64,000 nucleotides of DNA from Alloalcanivorax balearicus MACL04 (GCF_025532145.1 NZ_ARXS01000005.1:124001-188000), one strand, 5' to 3'. Positions 29,430 through 39,552 are shown, numbered from the stretch's first letter. Made by a program: numbers and translations. The notes: generated from the letters alone by a model not told the origin.

Positions 29430-30629
29430 GTGAAGTCGCAATCCATAGCCATTATCGGCGCCGGCACCGCCGGACTGGCCAGCGCCCGGGTATTGGCCGC
29501 CCAGGGACATGAAATCACCCTGCTGGAGCAAGCACCGGCGCTGGCACCGGTGGGCGCCGGCATTTTGCTGCAGCCCACCGGCCTGTCGGTCCTTCGGGAG
29601 CTGGGTTGCTATAAGGCCCTTGCCGAACTGGGCGCTCCCATGGACGGCCTCCACGGGGTGACCCGCTCCGGGCGGGTGTTGATGGATACCCGGTATCACC
29701 TGCTGGGTCCCGGGGTACAAGGACTCGGAGTACATCGGGCCAGTCTTTGCCACGTTCTGAGCGACAGTCTGGACGCCTATGCCCATCAACGCTGGCTGGG
29801 CACCCGGGTGGACGCCCTGCGCCACGATCCTCAGGGGGTCACGGTGGTAGTGGGCGCCGGAGCCCACCAGGGCGAGCATCGCTTCGACGCTGCCTTGATT
29901 GCCAACGGCAGCAACAGCCACCTGCGTCCCGCCGACTGGGTGCGCTATGACCGCCAATACCCGTGGGGCGCACTGTGGGCGATTATGCCAATGGAAGCCG
30001 GCTTCGACGGCGCCTGGCTGCGCCAGTGTTACGAGGGAGCCCATCGCATGGCCGGGGTTTTGCCCACCGGCCGTACTCCGGACGCCCTCGACACGCCGCT
30101 GCTGAGTTTTTTCTGGAGCCTGCCGGTGGCCGACATGCCCCACTGGCGCAATGGCGCCCATCCGTTCGAACAATGGAAACAGGAAACCGCCGCGTTCTGG
30201 CCGGACCTGACACCGTTGCTCACACACCTGCCTTCTTCCGAGGATCTGCTCCAGGCTACCTATCGCGATGTGATTTTGCACCGTTGGGGCGAGGGCCGGC
30301 TGGGCATCATCGGCGACGCCGCCCATGCCATGAGCCCGCAACTGGGCCAGGGCGGCACCATGGCGCTGCTGGATGCCCAGGCTCTGGGCCAGGCGATGGC
30401 GGAGGCGGATCAGTGGTCCCAGGTGTGGGCTGGCTTCCGGCGACGGCGGTCCGGCTCGATCCGCTTCTACCAGAACATGAGTCGCTGGCTGACGCCCCTG
30501 TTCCAGTCTCATGGCACGTGGATCCCGGCGTTACGTGACATCGCCTTTCCGCTGATGTGTCGCATGCCCTGGCTGCCGCGGCAAATGGCGCTGACCGTGG
30601 CTGGCGCCAAGCGGGGTCTGTTGCGTTGA
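29430..30629 (+). CDS. FAD-dependent monooxygenase
   Basis: The 399-residue flavoprotein has the Rossmann dinucleotide motif [30 protein letters not shown] at the N-terminus and the second FAD motif [31 protein letters not shown] (about residue 285-315). These are standard for class A hydroxylases of the UbiH/PHBH type (PF01494-like). I chose GTG at 29430 because GGGGGA precedes it by nine bases; the frame stays open 37 codons further. It is divergent from vgrG. The substrate is unknown, and it need not belong to the secretion module. Confidence 0.85.
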   Translation: MKSQSIAIIGAGTAGLASARVLAAQGHEITLLEQAPALAPVGAGILLQPTGLSVLRELGCYKALAELGAPMDGLHGVTRSGRVLMDTRYHLLGPGVQGLGVHRASLCHVLSDSLDAYAHQRWLGTRVDALRHDPQGVTVVVGAGAHQGEHRFDAALIANGSNSHLRPADWVRYDRQYPWGALWAIMPMEAGFDGAWLRQCYEGAHRMAGVLPTGRTPDALDTPLLSFFWSLPVADMPHWRNGAHPFEQWKQETAAFWPDLTPLLTHLPSSEDLLQATYRDVILHRWGEGRLGIIGDAAHAMSPQLGQGGTMALLDAQALGQAMAEADQWSQVWAGFRRRRSGSIRFYQNMSRWLTPLFQSHGTWIPALRDIAFPLMCRMPWLPRQMALTVAGAKRGLLR

Positions 30630-30653
30630 TCACCTGTCCCCAGACCACGATTT

Positions 30654-30682
30654 TTGCGGGTTAAACCAGGACTGCCTATACT
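30654..30682 (+). promoter_or_regulatory. Candidate sigma-70 promoter of the five-gene envelope cluster
   Basis: TTGCGG (30654-30659) and TATACT (30677-30682) are separated by exactly 17 nt. The expected start point, near 30689, gives a short leader that holds a strong GGAGGG site and a ten-codon reading frame before the first large gene at 30736. Confidence 0.6.
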
Positions 30683-30706
30683 TTGACCAAGCATGGAGGG
30701 ATCACC

Positions 30707-30739
30707 ATGTCGATAAAACTGCAAAGGATGTACTCATGA
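30707..30739 (+). CDS. Ten-residue leader peptide coupled to the envelope cluster
   Basis: ATG at 30707 opens a frame reading [10 protein letters not shown] and stops at 30739. GGAGGG stands seven bases before this ATG, a better ribosome site than that of the following gene. The stop overlaps the ATG of the gene at 30736 (ATGA). This is the arrangement of a translational-coupling leader. It could equally be a chance frame; no attenuator hairpin is evident. Confidence 0.4.
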   Translation: MSIKLQRMYS

Positions 30740-31416
30740 GTATCAACGGAGATCTGCTCCGGCCCGTGTGCTTTTGCCTGGGAGCGATACTGGCGATGAG
30801 CGGCTGCGCGGATCGTGCCCCAAGGCTGGATCTGGATGCTCTGGACAGCGATACCGCCATCGCTCCACTGCTCGACGACAACCACATTCCCTATACCCGG
30901 GAACCTTCCAATGAGGTCATGAACCTGCAGGTGTTCCTTTTTGGTGAACAGTATCAGGCCAAGGACATCCTGCGAGGCAACTTCTCCATCGACTGGGAAG
31001 AGGAAACCGCCAGACCCAACGTCTACTTCCACGATATTCCCCTTTGGGCGCCCGCCTTTCTTACCGACCAGGACGACACCCTGTACATCATCACCTCGCG
31101 GGTCGGTAACTACGACGGCGTGAAAGGGGAAAAGCCCCTGGACGTGTTCGATGATGATCAGGTGATGACGCTCAAGACCCGCTTGGAGAAAGAATACGGT
31201 CCGGTCACCGCCAGTGGGGAAGACCATCGCGGCAAGGTCTATTTCTGGCGGCTCGAGGACGGCGCCGTGCGCCTCAGCGTCGAGAACGAATGTTTGTGCG
31301 AATTGGCATCGAGCTGGTCCGGCGACGAACGTCCCAAGGGAGGACGAGGGGGCATCCTCGCCCTCTACTACGCTCCGGGGTTACCGAGTTTTTATGATGA
31401 ACGCCAAGAATACTAA
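30736..31416 (+). CDS. Lipoprotein of unknown function (cluster gene 1)
   Basis: The 226 residues begin with a lipoprotein signal ([18 protein letters not shown], lipobox MSGC). A mixed acidic domain follows with [26 protein letters not shown], a tyrosine-rich strand region [17 protein letters not shown], and [49 protein letters not shown]. The last part, with 'K-x-x-FWxLxDGxVxLS', resembles domains that compare a computed value, but I cannot name the family. The C-terminus overlaps the next gene by 23 bp. It is first in a run of five same-strand genes. Confidence 0.75.
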   Translation: MSINGDLLRPVCFCLGAILAMSGCADRAPRLDLDALDSDTAIAPLLDDNHIPYTREPSNEVMNLQVFLFGEQYQAKDILRGNFSIDWEEETARPNVYFHDIPLWAPAFLTDQDDTLYIITSRVGNYDGVKGEKPLDVFDDDQVMTLKTRLEKEYGPVTASGEDHRGKVYFWRLEDGAVRLSVENECLCELASSWSGDERPKGGRGGILALYYAPGLPSFYDERQEY

Positions 31417-32839
31417 AGCGGCTCTCTGGCTCTGCCTGCAAGCCACCCTGGTCACGACGCCGGGCATCGCGTTGGCGGAAAAAAGCTATTGGCGGGTGCA
31501 AGGCCCGGACGATACCAGGTTCGTTCTCAAGACCGCCATGCTGTCCCCTCTTTCCCTGGCGGGTCTCGGCAAGTCGAGTTTCTTCGTCTATGACGACGAA
31601 GACGGCAGCCTGGTCGCCTATGACGCTAAAAAACCGGACAAACCGCTCGCTCTGCTGCCCGAGCCGGACGACAAGCGCATGCAGCGTTTGAAGACACAAT
31701 TGACGGCGAAGCTGATTGACGGCCAGTTGAAACTGCTGATGTCCGACGGCCGCGAAAACATCTTCTTCATCAAACCCCATCCGCTGGACGGCGAAGCCGA
31801 GTTCAAGAATGCTTTGAATGAGCGGCACCAGCACATCGAGACGATGAAACGGGAAGAAGCGGAAAAACACGCCGACCTGGCAATCCCGGCTCAGGCCGGC
31901 AACAGCGTGACTGTTGTTTTCCCCGAGGCCTTTACCCTGAATCTGCCGTCGGGGGATAACGGCTTTTATGTCCATCAGGAAGGGCCGAAGCAGTGGCGTT
32001 TATTCAGCCTGGCCAAGCCCAAGACCAACCAGCCTCTGTTCAATCAGGTGAACCCGGACCTGACGTTGACGATCAAGGACGCGCCTCCAAAGGACGTCGC
32101 GGAAGAAAGCCGCTGGCCCGGAACGCATCGTCTCTATGAACAGGACGGCTTGTTCGTCGATGCCTTCACCGAGTACGACGAAGCCGAGGATGAGGCCTAT
32201 CTTGCCGGCTATGACCTGTATCGGACGGTTCCATTGAGCCAGGGGCGTACCCTGCTGATCACCGCCCGCACATTGAGGAATATGGACGAGGCCAAACGGT
32301 TCGGCGTCATCGCCAATAACGCCCGGACCACCGGCGCGGACGACAGCGTCAGTCTGAACAGCTACATGGACAACATCCTCGGCCTGTTCTCGCCGGCGCA
32401 ATCCGTCTCCCTGTTCGAGGGCGCGAAAATGACACTCCCTCAGGGCTATACGGCCGAACACTGGTCCGGCAGCGGCTATTACATGCTGTCCCTCGGAAAA
32501 AACATGGTCTTCCAAAGCGACGATGGGAAAAGTGACTACATTAGAGTCAAGGTTCCGTTGCAACCGAGCCAGTCAGAATTTGAACGTCCATCCGGCGGGA
32601 TCTATATGCGATATGATGATGGCTTCGTCTTCGACGCTGACAGAGTGTCTGGCGATCAAAGCGTTCTGATAGCCGACGACAGCGGGCTGATCTTTGAGTC
32701 CAAACAAGACTGGCATCTGGTGCGCTACGCCCGGCTTGGCCAAACCCACGTGGTCTACTATATGAACTACCGCAATAAGCGAACCGAGGCGTTGAAAGAT
32801 TTTTACAGCTCCCGCCACGCCTTTCATTTCGAGCCATGA
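31394..32839 (+). CDS. Exported protein of unknown function (cluster gene 2)
   Basis: The 481-residue product has a Sec signal ([23 protein letters not shown], likely cut before EKSYWRV) and no further membrane helix. The mature part is beta-rich and charged. There are repeated short strand patterns around [21 protein letters not shown] and [21 protein letters not shown], perhaps two related domains. A hydrophilic helix ([21 protein letters not shown]) lies between. I do not recognise the family. The longer in-frame extension would lie wholly inside cluster gene 1, so I start at the tandem ATGATG (31394/31397). It overlaps cluster gene 1 by 23 bp. Confidence 0.75.
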   Translation: MMNAKNTKAALWLCLQATLVTTPGIALAEKSYWRVQGPDDTRFVLKTAMLSPLSLAGLGKSSFFVYDDEDGSLVAYDAKKPDKPLALLPEPDDKRMQRLKTQLTAKLIDGQLKLLMSDGRENIFFIKPHPLDGEAEFKNALNERHQHIETMKREEAEKHADLAIPAQAGNSVTVVFPEAFTLNLPSGDNGFYVHQEGPKQWRLFSLAKPKTNQPLFNQVNPDLTLTIKDAPPKDVAEESRWPGTHRLYEQDGLFVDAFTEYDEAEDEAYLAGYDLYRTVPLSQGRTLLITARTLRNMDEAKRFGVIANNARTTGADDSVSLNSYMDNILGLFSPAQSVSLFEGAKMTLPQGYTAEHWSGSGYYMLSLGKNMVFQSDDGKSDYIRVKVPLQPSQSEFERPSGGIYMRYDDGFVFDADRVSGDQSVLIADDSGLIFESKQDWHLVRYARLGQTHVVYYMNYRNKRTEALKDFYSSRHAFHFEP

Positions 32840-32842
32840 CTG

Positions 32843-33376
32843 ATGACCACACCCACCCACTCGCCTCAATCGGCTTGTCCCGAATTCTCCTGGTACTACG
32901 CGGGTTTCTGGCGGGTGGTGTTTTTCATCGCTCTGGCCGGCTGCGGCGGTTTCATGCTGACCGCAATCGTTGTTATCAGCTTCGCGCTGTATACCGGCAC
33001 CTCCCTCGATGGTCTGAATCTGTTCATCGCCTGGCCACTCCCGGTCGTCGCGGCATTACTCTGGCTGGTTCACCGCATTGTCGACGACGGCAAGCTGCTG
33101 CTCTGCACTGAAGCTCGCTTGACGCTGTCATCCGATCGCACCGGATTGCTTTACGACATTCCCGTTGAACGGATAAAAGAAATAACCGTTCAGGACAATA
33201 CTCTCAGCCTCAGGGCCTTGCCCATCAGACCCAACAAATTGATCGTGGTCACCGCCGAACGGGAATATACGATGAACATGTGGGGCGATTTCGTCTGGAA
33301 CTTCGCCAAGCTGCAAAGTCATGTTCGGAGTCTCGATGCCTTTTTGCAGGAGTCTGCTAAAAAACGCCGGCGCTGA
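32843..33376 (+). CDS. Two-helix membrane protein with a PH-like cytosolic domain (cluster gene 3)
   Basis: The 177 residues hold two hydrophobic helices (VVFFIALAGCGGFMLTAIVVISFALY and FIAWPLPVVAALLWLVHRIV), then a soluble region. That region, LLLCTEARLTLSSDRTGLLYDIPVERIKEITVQDNTLSLRAL followed by IVVTAEREYTMNMWGDFVWNF, has the strand-loop pattern of bacterial PH/YdbT-like domains. It starts three bases after the stop of cluster gene 2. Its inner-membrane location contrasts with the exported neighbours. The domain call is tentative and the function unknown. Confidence 0.75.
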   Translation: MTTPTHSPQSACPEFSWYYAGFWRVVFFIALAGCGGFMLTAIVVISFALYTGTSLDGLNLFIAWPLPVVAALLWLVHRIVDDGKLLLCTEARLTLSSDRTGLLYDIPVERIKEITVQDNTLSLRALPIRPNKLIVVTAEREYTMNMWGDFVWNFAKLQSHVRSLDAFLQESAKKRRR

Positions 33377-33425
33377 TCCTCCAAAGAACGCTATCCAAGC
33401 CACTGCCTCGGGATGACCCCACCTC

Positions 33426-34202
33426 ATGACACTCTCATCACCACTCTGTCTTTCGGTAACCGGCGGGAAACGCCGGCTGACGGCGCTTTTCAGCCTGATC
33501 CTGCTATTCGCCGCTCTCCAGGCCAGGGCATCCGAGGCCACGTCCCGGCCATTGGAGCCCGGCGACGAGACCGGAGACAGGTTGACGGCCGAAGCACCCA
33601 TGAACTTCAACGACGGCAGTCGTTATCATCTCTACCGAGTTGAGCTTGCGGCCAACCAGGTGGCCAGGTTCGACGTCACCGGGGAACTCAACAGCTACCT
33701 TTCCCTGTTCGCCCCCGACGGGACCTTATTGCGGTATGAGAAAGACGATCAAAGCGACACCGCCCTGAACCGCTACCATGGTCATCTGAGCCACAAAATC
33801 GAAAAAGAAGGTTCTTATCTACTGGCCGTGGGTGGGAATTCACAGCGTTCCCTGGGGCAGTATACAGTGAGCTTCAAGACCACCGAGCTTCAGAGCATCG
33901 CCCCTCTGGTGCCCGGGGTCACCATCAAGGATTGGCTGCGGGGGCTCGATGCAAAGCACACCTTGCACGTCGACAAGATCGGACAATACCGGATTCGCTT
34001 CGGCTCCGACGATTTCAGCGCTTATCTTCTGGTCGACCATGGCAGCCACTATGAAGCCATCGACAGCGGTGACGACACCGATGCACACCTCGACGTCTTT
34101 TTAAGAGCACCAGGAGACTATGAACTCATCATTCGCTCTTCAGACGAAAGCCGGCAAGAGGGGTTATATATCCTTGGTGTCGAAGCCCTCTCCTGCTGCT
34201 AG
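33426..34202 (+). CDS. Exported PPC-like protein (cluster gene 4)
   Basis: The 258-residue product has a signal peptide (RLTALFSLILLFAALQARA) and two similar beta-domains. The first contains YHLYRVELAANQVARFDVTGELNSYLSLFAPDGTLLRYEKDD...GSYLLAVGG, and the second HTLHVDKIGQYRIRFGSDDFSAYLLVDHGSHYEAIDSGDDTDAHLDVFLRAPGDYELIIRSS. These match the pattern of bacterial pre-peptidase C-terminal (PPC) domains, here free-standing with no peptidase. It may bind surfaces or other envelope proteins. Its 3' end overlaps the next gene by 83 bp in the start assignment used here. Confidence 0.78.
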   Translation: MTLSSPLCLSVTGGKRRLTALFSLILLFAALQARASEATSRPLEPGDETGDRLTAEAPMNFNDGSRYHLYRVELAANQVARFDVTGELNSYLSLFAPDGTLLRYEKDDQSDTALNRYHGHLSHKIEKEGSYLLAVGGNSQRSLGQYTVSFKTTELQSIAPLVPGVTIKDWLRGLDAKHTLHVDKIGQYRIRFGSDDFSAYLLVDHGSHYEAIDSGDDTDAHLDVFLRAPGDYELIIRSSDESRQEGLYILGVEALSCC

Positions 34203-35334
34203 ACCGGGACACCGGGCCTGTTGGTTGGGCATGGCGGGTGCTCTCGTGCTCGCCGTCATGTCCGCGGTGTCCACCACGGCGCAAGCGCAGCCCCCCAGTC
34301 CCTGGCCAACCCGGCTGTCGGTGGCGGCGATCGCCGCCACGCACCCCGATCTGGAGACCACCTTCCGGTTTCCCTGGATCACCGGTTCCTCCTGTGGGCC
34401 CACCGCGCGTTGCAACATCGGATGGATCGCCTGGCGCATCAATGCCTGGCTGCAAGCCAGCGCGCTCGGTCAGCTTCCGGTCGATGGCCGCACCGCCTTT
34501 GAGCGGGTCTGGACCTCTTCCGGCAAACCCCATGGCTTCACCAGCCTGGATTTCACTGTCCTGGCCCACACCCGCGCTTTTCTTTCACTGACGGTTCATG
34601 GCACCCAACTGAATGGGTATCCTTCGTCCTTCTCCCACGCCTACAGCTTCGACACCGCCACCGGCCATCCATTGAGCTTGCAAGATCTGTTTACCAAACA
34701 GGGGCTGGCTTCACTGAATCAGGATGTACGTCGACAATGGCGCCCCAGGCTCGAGGCCGCCCTGAAAAATGAGACAGGGGCTTCCCGGGACTCCGACGAA
34801 ATGCAATCGCGACAGGAGTATTACACCCAGTGTCTCGAGGCGCTTCTCAATGACCAGACCGTCGCGGACACCATGATCCTCGAGGCGGCTCAACTCACCC
34901 TCACCCGCGACTGTCCGTTCCCGCGCGTGGCACAGGCGCTGAATGATTTGGGCCGGCTCTCGGCACGCTATTCCCGGGATGCTTTACAGCCCTGGCTGAA
35001 CGACTATGGCCGTTGTTTGTTTGAGCGTAAGTCTCTCTCCTCCTGCTCGTTGCCCAGGGGACGACACCCTCACCCGGGGATCTATCGCGCGCGGGCTGAT
35101 CATGGTGATCTCGTCACTTTGGTTCTCGGCAGGAGCTCCGATGTCGATCAATCGTTCTACGCGGAATCCCAGGCCGGCCCGCTGCATCCTCTGGAAACGA
35201 CTCAGGACAAGTCATTGAAACTGACCCGGCCGGATGGCAAAGCACAATTTCTGCTGGAGGTGGATCAACAGGGAAACCTGGAAGGCATCTGGCGGAGGGC
35301 AGATGTCACCTTCCCGGTACATTTCAGCTATTGA
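34120..35334 (+). CDS. Exported protein with DUF3298/RsiV-like C-terminus (cluster gene 5)
   Basis: The 404 residues have a signal region (CWLGMAGALVLAVMSAVSTTAQAQ). A segment rich in cysteine and aromatics follows (WITGSSCGPTARCNIGWIAWRINAWL). Further on, YPSSFSHAYSFDTATGHPLSLQDLF resembles the 'F.TGK.L.L.DLF' core of DUF3298/RsiV-type periplasmic domains. The ATG at 34120 follows AGGAG closely (three-base spacing) but overlaps cluster gene 4 by 83 bp. An ATG at 34231 after that gene would give a conventional short signal, so the start is uncertain. It is followed by a hairpin and then converges on the DUF3999 gene. Confidence 0.75.
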   Translation: MNSSFALQTKAGKRGYISLVSKPSPAARPGHRACWLGMAGALVLAVMSAVSTTAQAQPPSPWPTRLSVAAIAATHPDLETTFRFPWITGSSCGPTARCNIGWIAWRINAWLQASALGQLPVDGRTAFERVWTSSGKPHGFTSLDFTVLAHTRAFLSLTVHGTQLNGYPSSFSHAYSFDTATGHPLSLQDLFTKQGLASLNQDVRRQWRPRLEAALKNETGASRDSDEMQSRQEYYTQCLEALLNDQTVADTMILEAAQLTLTRDCPFPRVAQALNDLGRLSARYSRDALQPWLNDYGRCLFERKSLSSCSLPRGRHPHPGIYRARADHGDLVTLVLGRSSDVDQSFYAESQAGPLHPLETTQDKSLKLTRPDGKAQFLLEVDQQGNLEGIWRRADVTFPVHFSY

Positions 35335-35346
35335 CCGGGTACGGCG

Positions 35347-35366
35347 GAGGCCCGCCGGCGGGCCTC
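35347..35366. terminator. Palindromic hairpin between converging genes
   Basis: GAGGCCCG-CCGG-CGGGCCTC is a perfect 8-bp stem in the 61-bp gap between the envelope cluster and the DUF3999 gene, which converge here. No T-run adjoins either side, so it is likely a two-way 3'-end hairpin of moderate strength. Confidence 0.5.
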
Positions 35367-35395
35367 GTCATCATCTACAGTTAATCAACGGCTAA

Positions 35396-36742
35396 TCAGC
35401 GGTTGTCCAGCTTGCGCAGCAAACCCACCGCCATGGCGACAACCAGGGCCGCGCCCAGGATCAGAATCCCCCACAATATCATCCGCCGTATCGGGGTTTG
35501 CTTCGGCGGAGCCTGCAAAGCCGCGTTGCCCCCCAGCTCGCGCCGTTGCTTCAATTCCGCCCGCGCCGCCGCGGGCTCATCGCCCAGAACCGCGCAATCC
35601 AACACTTGGGCGGGCGCGGACCGGCGGCTACCGTAGGCCAGCAGGAATGGCCCTTCCCCCTGGGCCAGGAACCCCAGCCGTATCGGCGGGTACCCCAGTT
35701 GCAACGAGGGCGGTTCCCCGGATAGAGCTTCCCCACCGGACAACACTTCCAGCCGCCATAACCCATCACTCGTCGAGGCCATGTCCTGAGCTTCGGTAGC
35801 CCCGGTCTCCGGCCCCGAGGTGACCGGGCCCTGAAAGCGTTGCCGCCAGGCGGCTGTTTCGTCGGCACGGGAACTCAACCGCACCTCGAGAACCCGATTC
35901 GGCCCCGGCAGGGTCAACCGCCATTGCCGCGCCGGCGCGGGGCGGGAACTCCGGAACCGGCTATCAAGGGCATCGGCCGCGCTCCGCTCCGTCTCCGCCC
36001 ATATCAACGGAACGGATTCCACCTCGGTGCGCGTGGTCAGCACCTGTGCGTTTCGCAACCAGTCCCGGGCCCGTTCATCCTCGGGGATCAGGCGCAGAAA
36101 CCGATAATGATGCTCCGGCAGTGCCACGGCAGCGGTCTCCAGCGCCTCCCCGTCCAGCCGCAACAGTGTGGTTCGCGTGACGACGGTTCTCCATTGATCC
36201 AGATCGTCGCTGGCGGCGATACGAATCGGCAGTTCCTGCCGTCCTTCCGGGGAGCGCCAGCGCCAGTCCAGGCGAATACCGGCGACCGGCTGTTCCACCC
36301 CACGCGCATCCACAATGTATTCAAAGGCACCGGCCTCCGCCGATGCGCCCTCCTCCGGCTCTGACCGCTGCCAGCGCATGCTCAGCCCATCCGCGGTGTC
36401 GATGGCCAGTTGACCGCCCAGGTGCTCGGCCGGGCGACGTCCGGGGGGCAGGCCGTACAACGCCGCCGGATGCGCCACGGTGTTTTGCTCGGTCTGATCC
36501 TCGATCTCGCAGAAGGCGTGCTGCACCACACCGCCGTCACGATTGAAGACCCTGACATCACCGAGATCGGCCCGGGTGCTGACCTGATAAACCGGTTCCG
36601 GCAAGGACAACTGATAGGCCCGCCCTTCCCCCACCGGCGTGATCGGAATGCCCTCGGCGAAATCATCCGGTAGCGGCACCGCCAGGGTAGCGGAACCGTA
36701 ACCGAGCGCGGCGATGAAACAAGGCAGAATCCAGAGACGCAT
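35396..36742 (-). CDS. DUF3999-family membrane-anchored protein
   Basis: The 448 residues begin with a signal (MRLWILPCFIAALGYGSATLA). They contain several beta-rich modules (YQVSTRADLGDVRVFNRDGGVVQHAFCEIEDQ; ELPIRIAASDDLDQWRTVV; WRLTLPGPNRVLEVRLSSRADE) and end in one membrane helix (MILWGILILGAALVVAMAVGLL) before RKLDNR. This is the layout of DUF3999 proteins, which usually neighbour DUF2339 proteins, as here. The ATG at 36742 overlaps the stop of the DUF2339 gene (TGATG). The bulk should lie in the periplasm. Its role is unknown. Confidence 0.85.
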   Translation of the reverse strand: MRLWILPCFIAALGYGSATLAVPLPDDFAEGIPITPVGEGRAYQLSLPEPVYQVSTRADLGDVRVFNRDGGVVQHAFCEIEDQTEQNTVAHPAALYGLPPGRRPAEHLGGQLAIDTADGLSMRWQRSEPEEGASAEAGAFEYIVDARGVEQPVAGIRLDWRWRSPEGRQELPIRIAASDDLDQWRTVVTRTTLLRLDGEALETAAVALPEHHYRFLRLIPEDERARDWLRNAQVLTTRTEVESVPLIWAETERSAADALDSRFRSSRPAPARQWRLTLPGPNRVLEVRLSSRADETAAWRQRFQGPVTSGPETGATEAQDMASTSDGLWRLEVLSGGEALSGEPPSLQLGYPPIRLGFLAQGEGPFLLAYGSRRSAPAQVLDCAVLGDEPAAARAELKQRRELGGNAALQAPPKQTPIRRMILWGILILGAALVVAMAVGLLRKLDNR

Positions 36743-39501
36743 CAGGAAGACTCCTTTCCCCGGGGCGGCAACGGCGAGAAATAGCCGACAACCAGCAGTA
36801 TCAGCCCGACGCCCAGGAACGAGACGATACGGGCCAGGGTTTCCGTGCCCGCCATATCGATAAGAAACAGTTTCACCACCACCACGCCCAACAAGGCCAC
36901 TCCCAGAATCCACACGGGGCGCCATCCTTTGCGGGTGGCGGTGATCATGGCGGCCAGCCCCAAAAGGGCCCAGAACAGGGACAAGGCCATTTGCACCGTC
37001 ACTGAATGTACCATCCCGGCGGCATCAAGCGGGGTGCCCACGCCGTAATGCAGAGCACGCACCAGGGCGGCGCTCAGCCACAGGAAAACCAGTGCCGCCA
37101 GCATCGATACAGCAAACACGGAATAGGGTCGTGGTGTCTCCCGCCACCAGCCAACAATGGCCATCATCGTCACAGCCACACTGAGATCCAGAGGGTTGAG
37201 CAACGGCCAATACGGCAATGGCGACGGTGCACCGTCGTGAGACAGATTGATCCAGATCAGCCAGCCGACGGCCAACGCCGCCAGGGGCAGGGCCCCTTGC
37301 CAGCGGTACGCCGGCGCATGCCGCCGCCAGGGCCAGACACCCGGTGAGCGGGCACACAGAGTGATGAGCGCCGCCGGGATCAGCCCCCAGGTGAGCACCG
37401 GCCAGACGCCATCAAGCACATTGCCGATCCGCCACGGCAACTCGGGCAACAGCACCAGTGCCAGACTCCATAGTCCCAGGGCGTGCAGCCACGGCGTCAT
37501 TCCGGGCAGCAACGTTGCCTCTCTCCGGTCCCGCAGCCACAACGTGTGGTAGTACACCAGCCACAATGCCGGCCAGCCCCACAGAGCCCCATGCGCCAGC
37601 GGATGCGACAGGGTCAACAACGCCAGGCCGGCAATAGCGACAAAACCCGCGCCCAACAAAGGCGCGACGCGAACGCTGGTTTCCCAGGCCAGCCACCGTC
37701 CGGCCCAGGTCAGCAGTAGCATGATCAGGGTTGGCACCAGCAGTAACCAGCCCGCCTCGCTATGGAAGGGAGCGTACTCGCCCGCTTCCGCGCCACCGGC
37801 AAACAAAGCCCAGAACACCGCCCACGCCAACAGGATCCGGGCGCCCCCTCGTTCGTAGGAGGCCCGCGCCGCGCCCAGCCGGGACAGGAACACGCCGCTC
37901 GCATATCCGGCCACCGCCAATCCGAACGCCGCCATGAAGATCCCGTTGAAGAACGGCATGGTCGGTTGCAGGTAATCCGGCATGGCGAGCATCAGCTGTC
38001 CGGCCGCCAGCACTTGCAACAGGACCCCGAAAGCCCGCGCCAGCTTTCGCTTCTGGCGCACCCCGAGCCACAACAGCCCGGCGCCCTCCACGGCCCAGAT
38101 CGCCGCGGTGGCACTTCCGGACAGCGCCAGGGGCACCGTCAGACTGCCGAATATCACCCCCAGAGCCGCAAAGGCCTCGGCCAGCAGGCGCCATTCCGAT
38201 CGGCGCCGATAGAACAGAATCAGTGCCAGCCCCAGGTAAAACAGCGCGAAGGCCAAGGCGCTCCAGGCCAAGGCGTAGGGCAGATGCGAGACCAGGGAAG
38301 CGTGCAGACCGAAAGTGACCACCGGCAACCCGAACACCAGCGTCCCCGAGACATACCCCAGATCGGCCTTCGCCTGGCGCCGGGCAAACAACAGGGACAC
38401 CGCCATATACATCAGGAAGAAAAGCCCCAGAAACAGATCCGTACTGATCAGATGCTCCGGCGAATAGCCCCCTCCACGCCACAGAGCACTGATGCCGAAC
38501 GTGAACAGAAAGCCAACCAGATTGAGCTGACGCCAGGCCCGGAACCAGGCCACCAGAAAGACGCCCAGATTGAGCACGGTGTAATAGCTGAACAGCGAGA
38601 TATGGCTGCCTGCGCCACTGGATGTCAGCAATGGCGCCAGGAAACCGCCGGCGAAGCCGATCACCGCCAGGATCAGCGCATTCTGCGCCACCGCCAGCAT
38701 CGCCGCGGCCAACGCCACCACCACCATCAGTGAAAACGCGAGCCCGGAGGGGATCACAGCGAACAGGCGGAAAGCGGCGTACAGGGTCAGATACAGTATC
38801 GCCACGCCTCCGCCCTGCAGAATCAGCGCATAGCCAACATGCCGGATGCGCAGCCGCCAACCCAACCCCAGTAACGCCATCCCCAGCAACGCCACCGCCG
38901 CCAACCGGACCTCCAGCGGAAACAGGCCACTCTCCGCGGCGTACTTGGCCAGCAACGCGGCGCCGATGAACAGCACCAGAACACCCACGCGGGCAATGGT
39001 ATTGCCGCCTTTCAGCCAGGCACCGATACGCTGGAAGCCCCGCGAAAACAGGGACGGAGCCGGCGGGGCAAGCGGCTTCCCGGGCGCCTGCTCCGGTTGC
39101 GGCTGCGTTGGAGGTTGCAATGGTCGTGGTGGTGGCGATTCCGGCGGGCGAGGTAGTGGCGGTTCCACGGAAGCCGGCTCCGGCGAAACCACCGGCGCTG
39201 CCGACTGCGATGTGGCGTGAGACGAAGGCCCCCTGTCAGCCGACGCGAGCGATGCCCGGATCCGTTGTTCGCTGGCCGTCACCCGGTCCCGGATCAGCAC
39301 CAGCAGAACAATGGCGAAGCCGGTCAGTGCTCCCAAGGCACCTAACACCGCGCACAAGATGCCCGCCGCTACCCAGGAACCACTCAGGGCCCCCAGCAGC
39401 ATCGCCACGAAGGCCATTACGGCGCCGCCCGCCAACGCTCCGGCCAGTGCCATGAAAGTCATCGAAGCCAACGGCCAGGTGTTCTCTCGCTGTGGGGTCA
39501 T
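36742..39501 (-). CDS. DUF2339-family polytopic membrane protein
   Basis: The 919-residue protein has two N-terminal membrane helices, then a proline-rich linker (about residues 100-150, with many PEP, PPP and PQP repeats). About 20 or more further helices follow. The family hallmark GGNTIARVGVLVLFIGAALLAKYAAESGLFPLEVRLAAVALLG sits just after the linker. DUF2339 proteins are widespread and paired with DUF3999, which overlaps this gene by one base. Their function is unknown; the many-helix membrane core is what this sequence shows. The 3' end encodes a cytosolic or periplasmic Ser-terminal tail. Confidence 0.88.
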   Translation of the reverse strand: MTPQRENTWPLASMTFMALAGALAGGAVMAFVAMLLGALSGSWVAAGILCAVLGALGALTGFAIVLLVLIRDRVTASEQRIRASLASADRGPSSHATSQSAAPVVSPEPASVEPPLPRPPESPPPRPLQPPTQPQPEQAPGKPLAPPAPSLFSRGFQRIGAWLKGGNTIARVGVLVLFIGAALLAKYAAESGLFPLEVRLAAVALLGMALLGLGWRLRIRHVGYALILQGGGVAILYLTLYAAFRLFAVIPSGLAFSLMVVVALAAAMLAVAQNALILAVIGFAGGFLAPLLTSSGAGSHISLFSYYTVLNLGVFLVAWFRAWRQLNLVGFLFTFGISALWRGGGYSPEHLISTDLFLGLFFLMYMAVSLLFARRQAKADLGYVSGTLVFGLPVVTFGLHASLVSHLPYALAWSALAFALFYLGLALILFYRRRSEWRLLAEAFAALGVIFGSLTVPLALSGSATAAIWAVEGAGLLWLGVRQKRKLARAFGVLLQVLAAGQLMLAMPDYLQPTMPFFNGIFMAAFGLAVAGYASGVFLSRLGAARASYERGGARILLAWAVFWALFAGGAEAGEYAPFHSEAGWLLLVPTLIMLLLTWAGRWLAWETSVRVAPLLGAGFVAIAGLALLTLSHPLAHGALWGWPALWLVYYHTLWLRDRREATLLPGMTPWLHALGLWSLALVLLPELPWRIGNVLDGVWPVLTWGLIPAALITLCARSPGVWPWRRHAPAYRWQGALPLAALAVGWLIWINLSHDGAPSPLPYWPLLNPLDLSVAVTMMAIVGWWRETPRPYSVFAVSMLAALVFLWLSAALVRALHYGVGTPLDAAGMVHSVTVQMALSLFWALLGLAAMITATRKGWRPVWILGVALLGVVVVKLFLIDMAGTETLARIVSFLGVGLILLVVGYFSPLPPRGKESS

Positions 39502-39552
39502 TACTTCTCCATCCCTTTCCGTGGCGGCACCTCAAAACCCGGGTCGCGTTCT

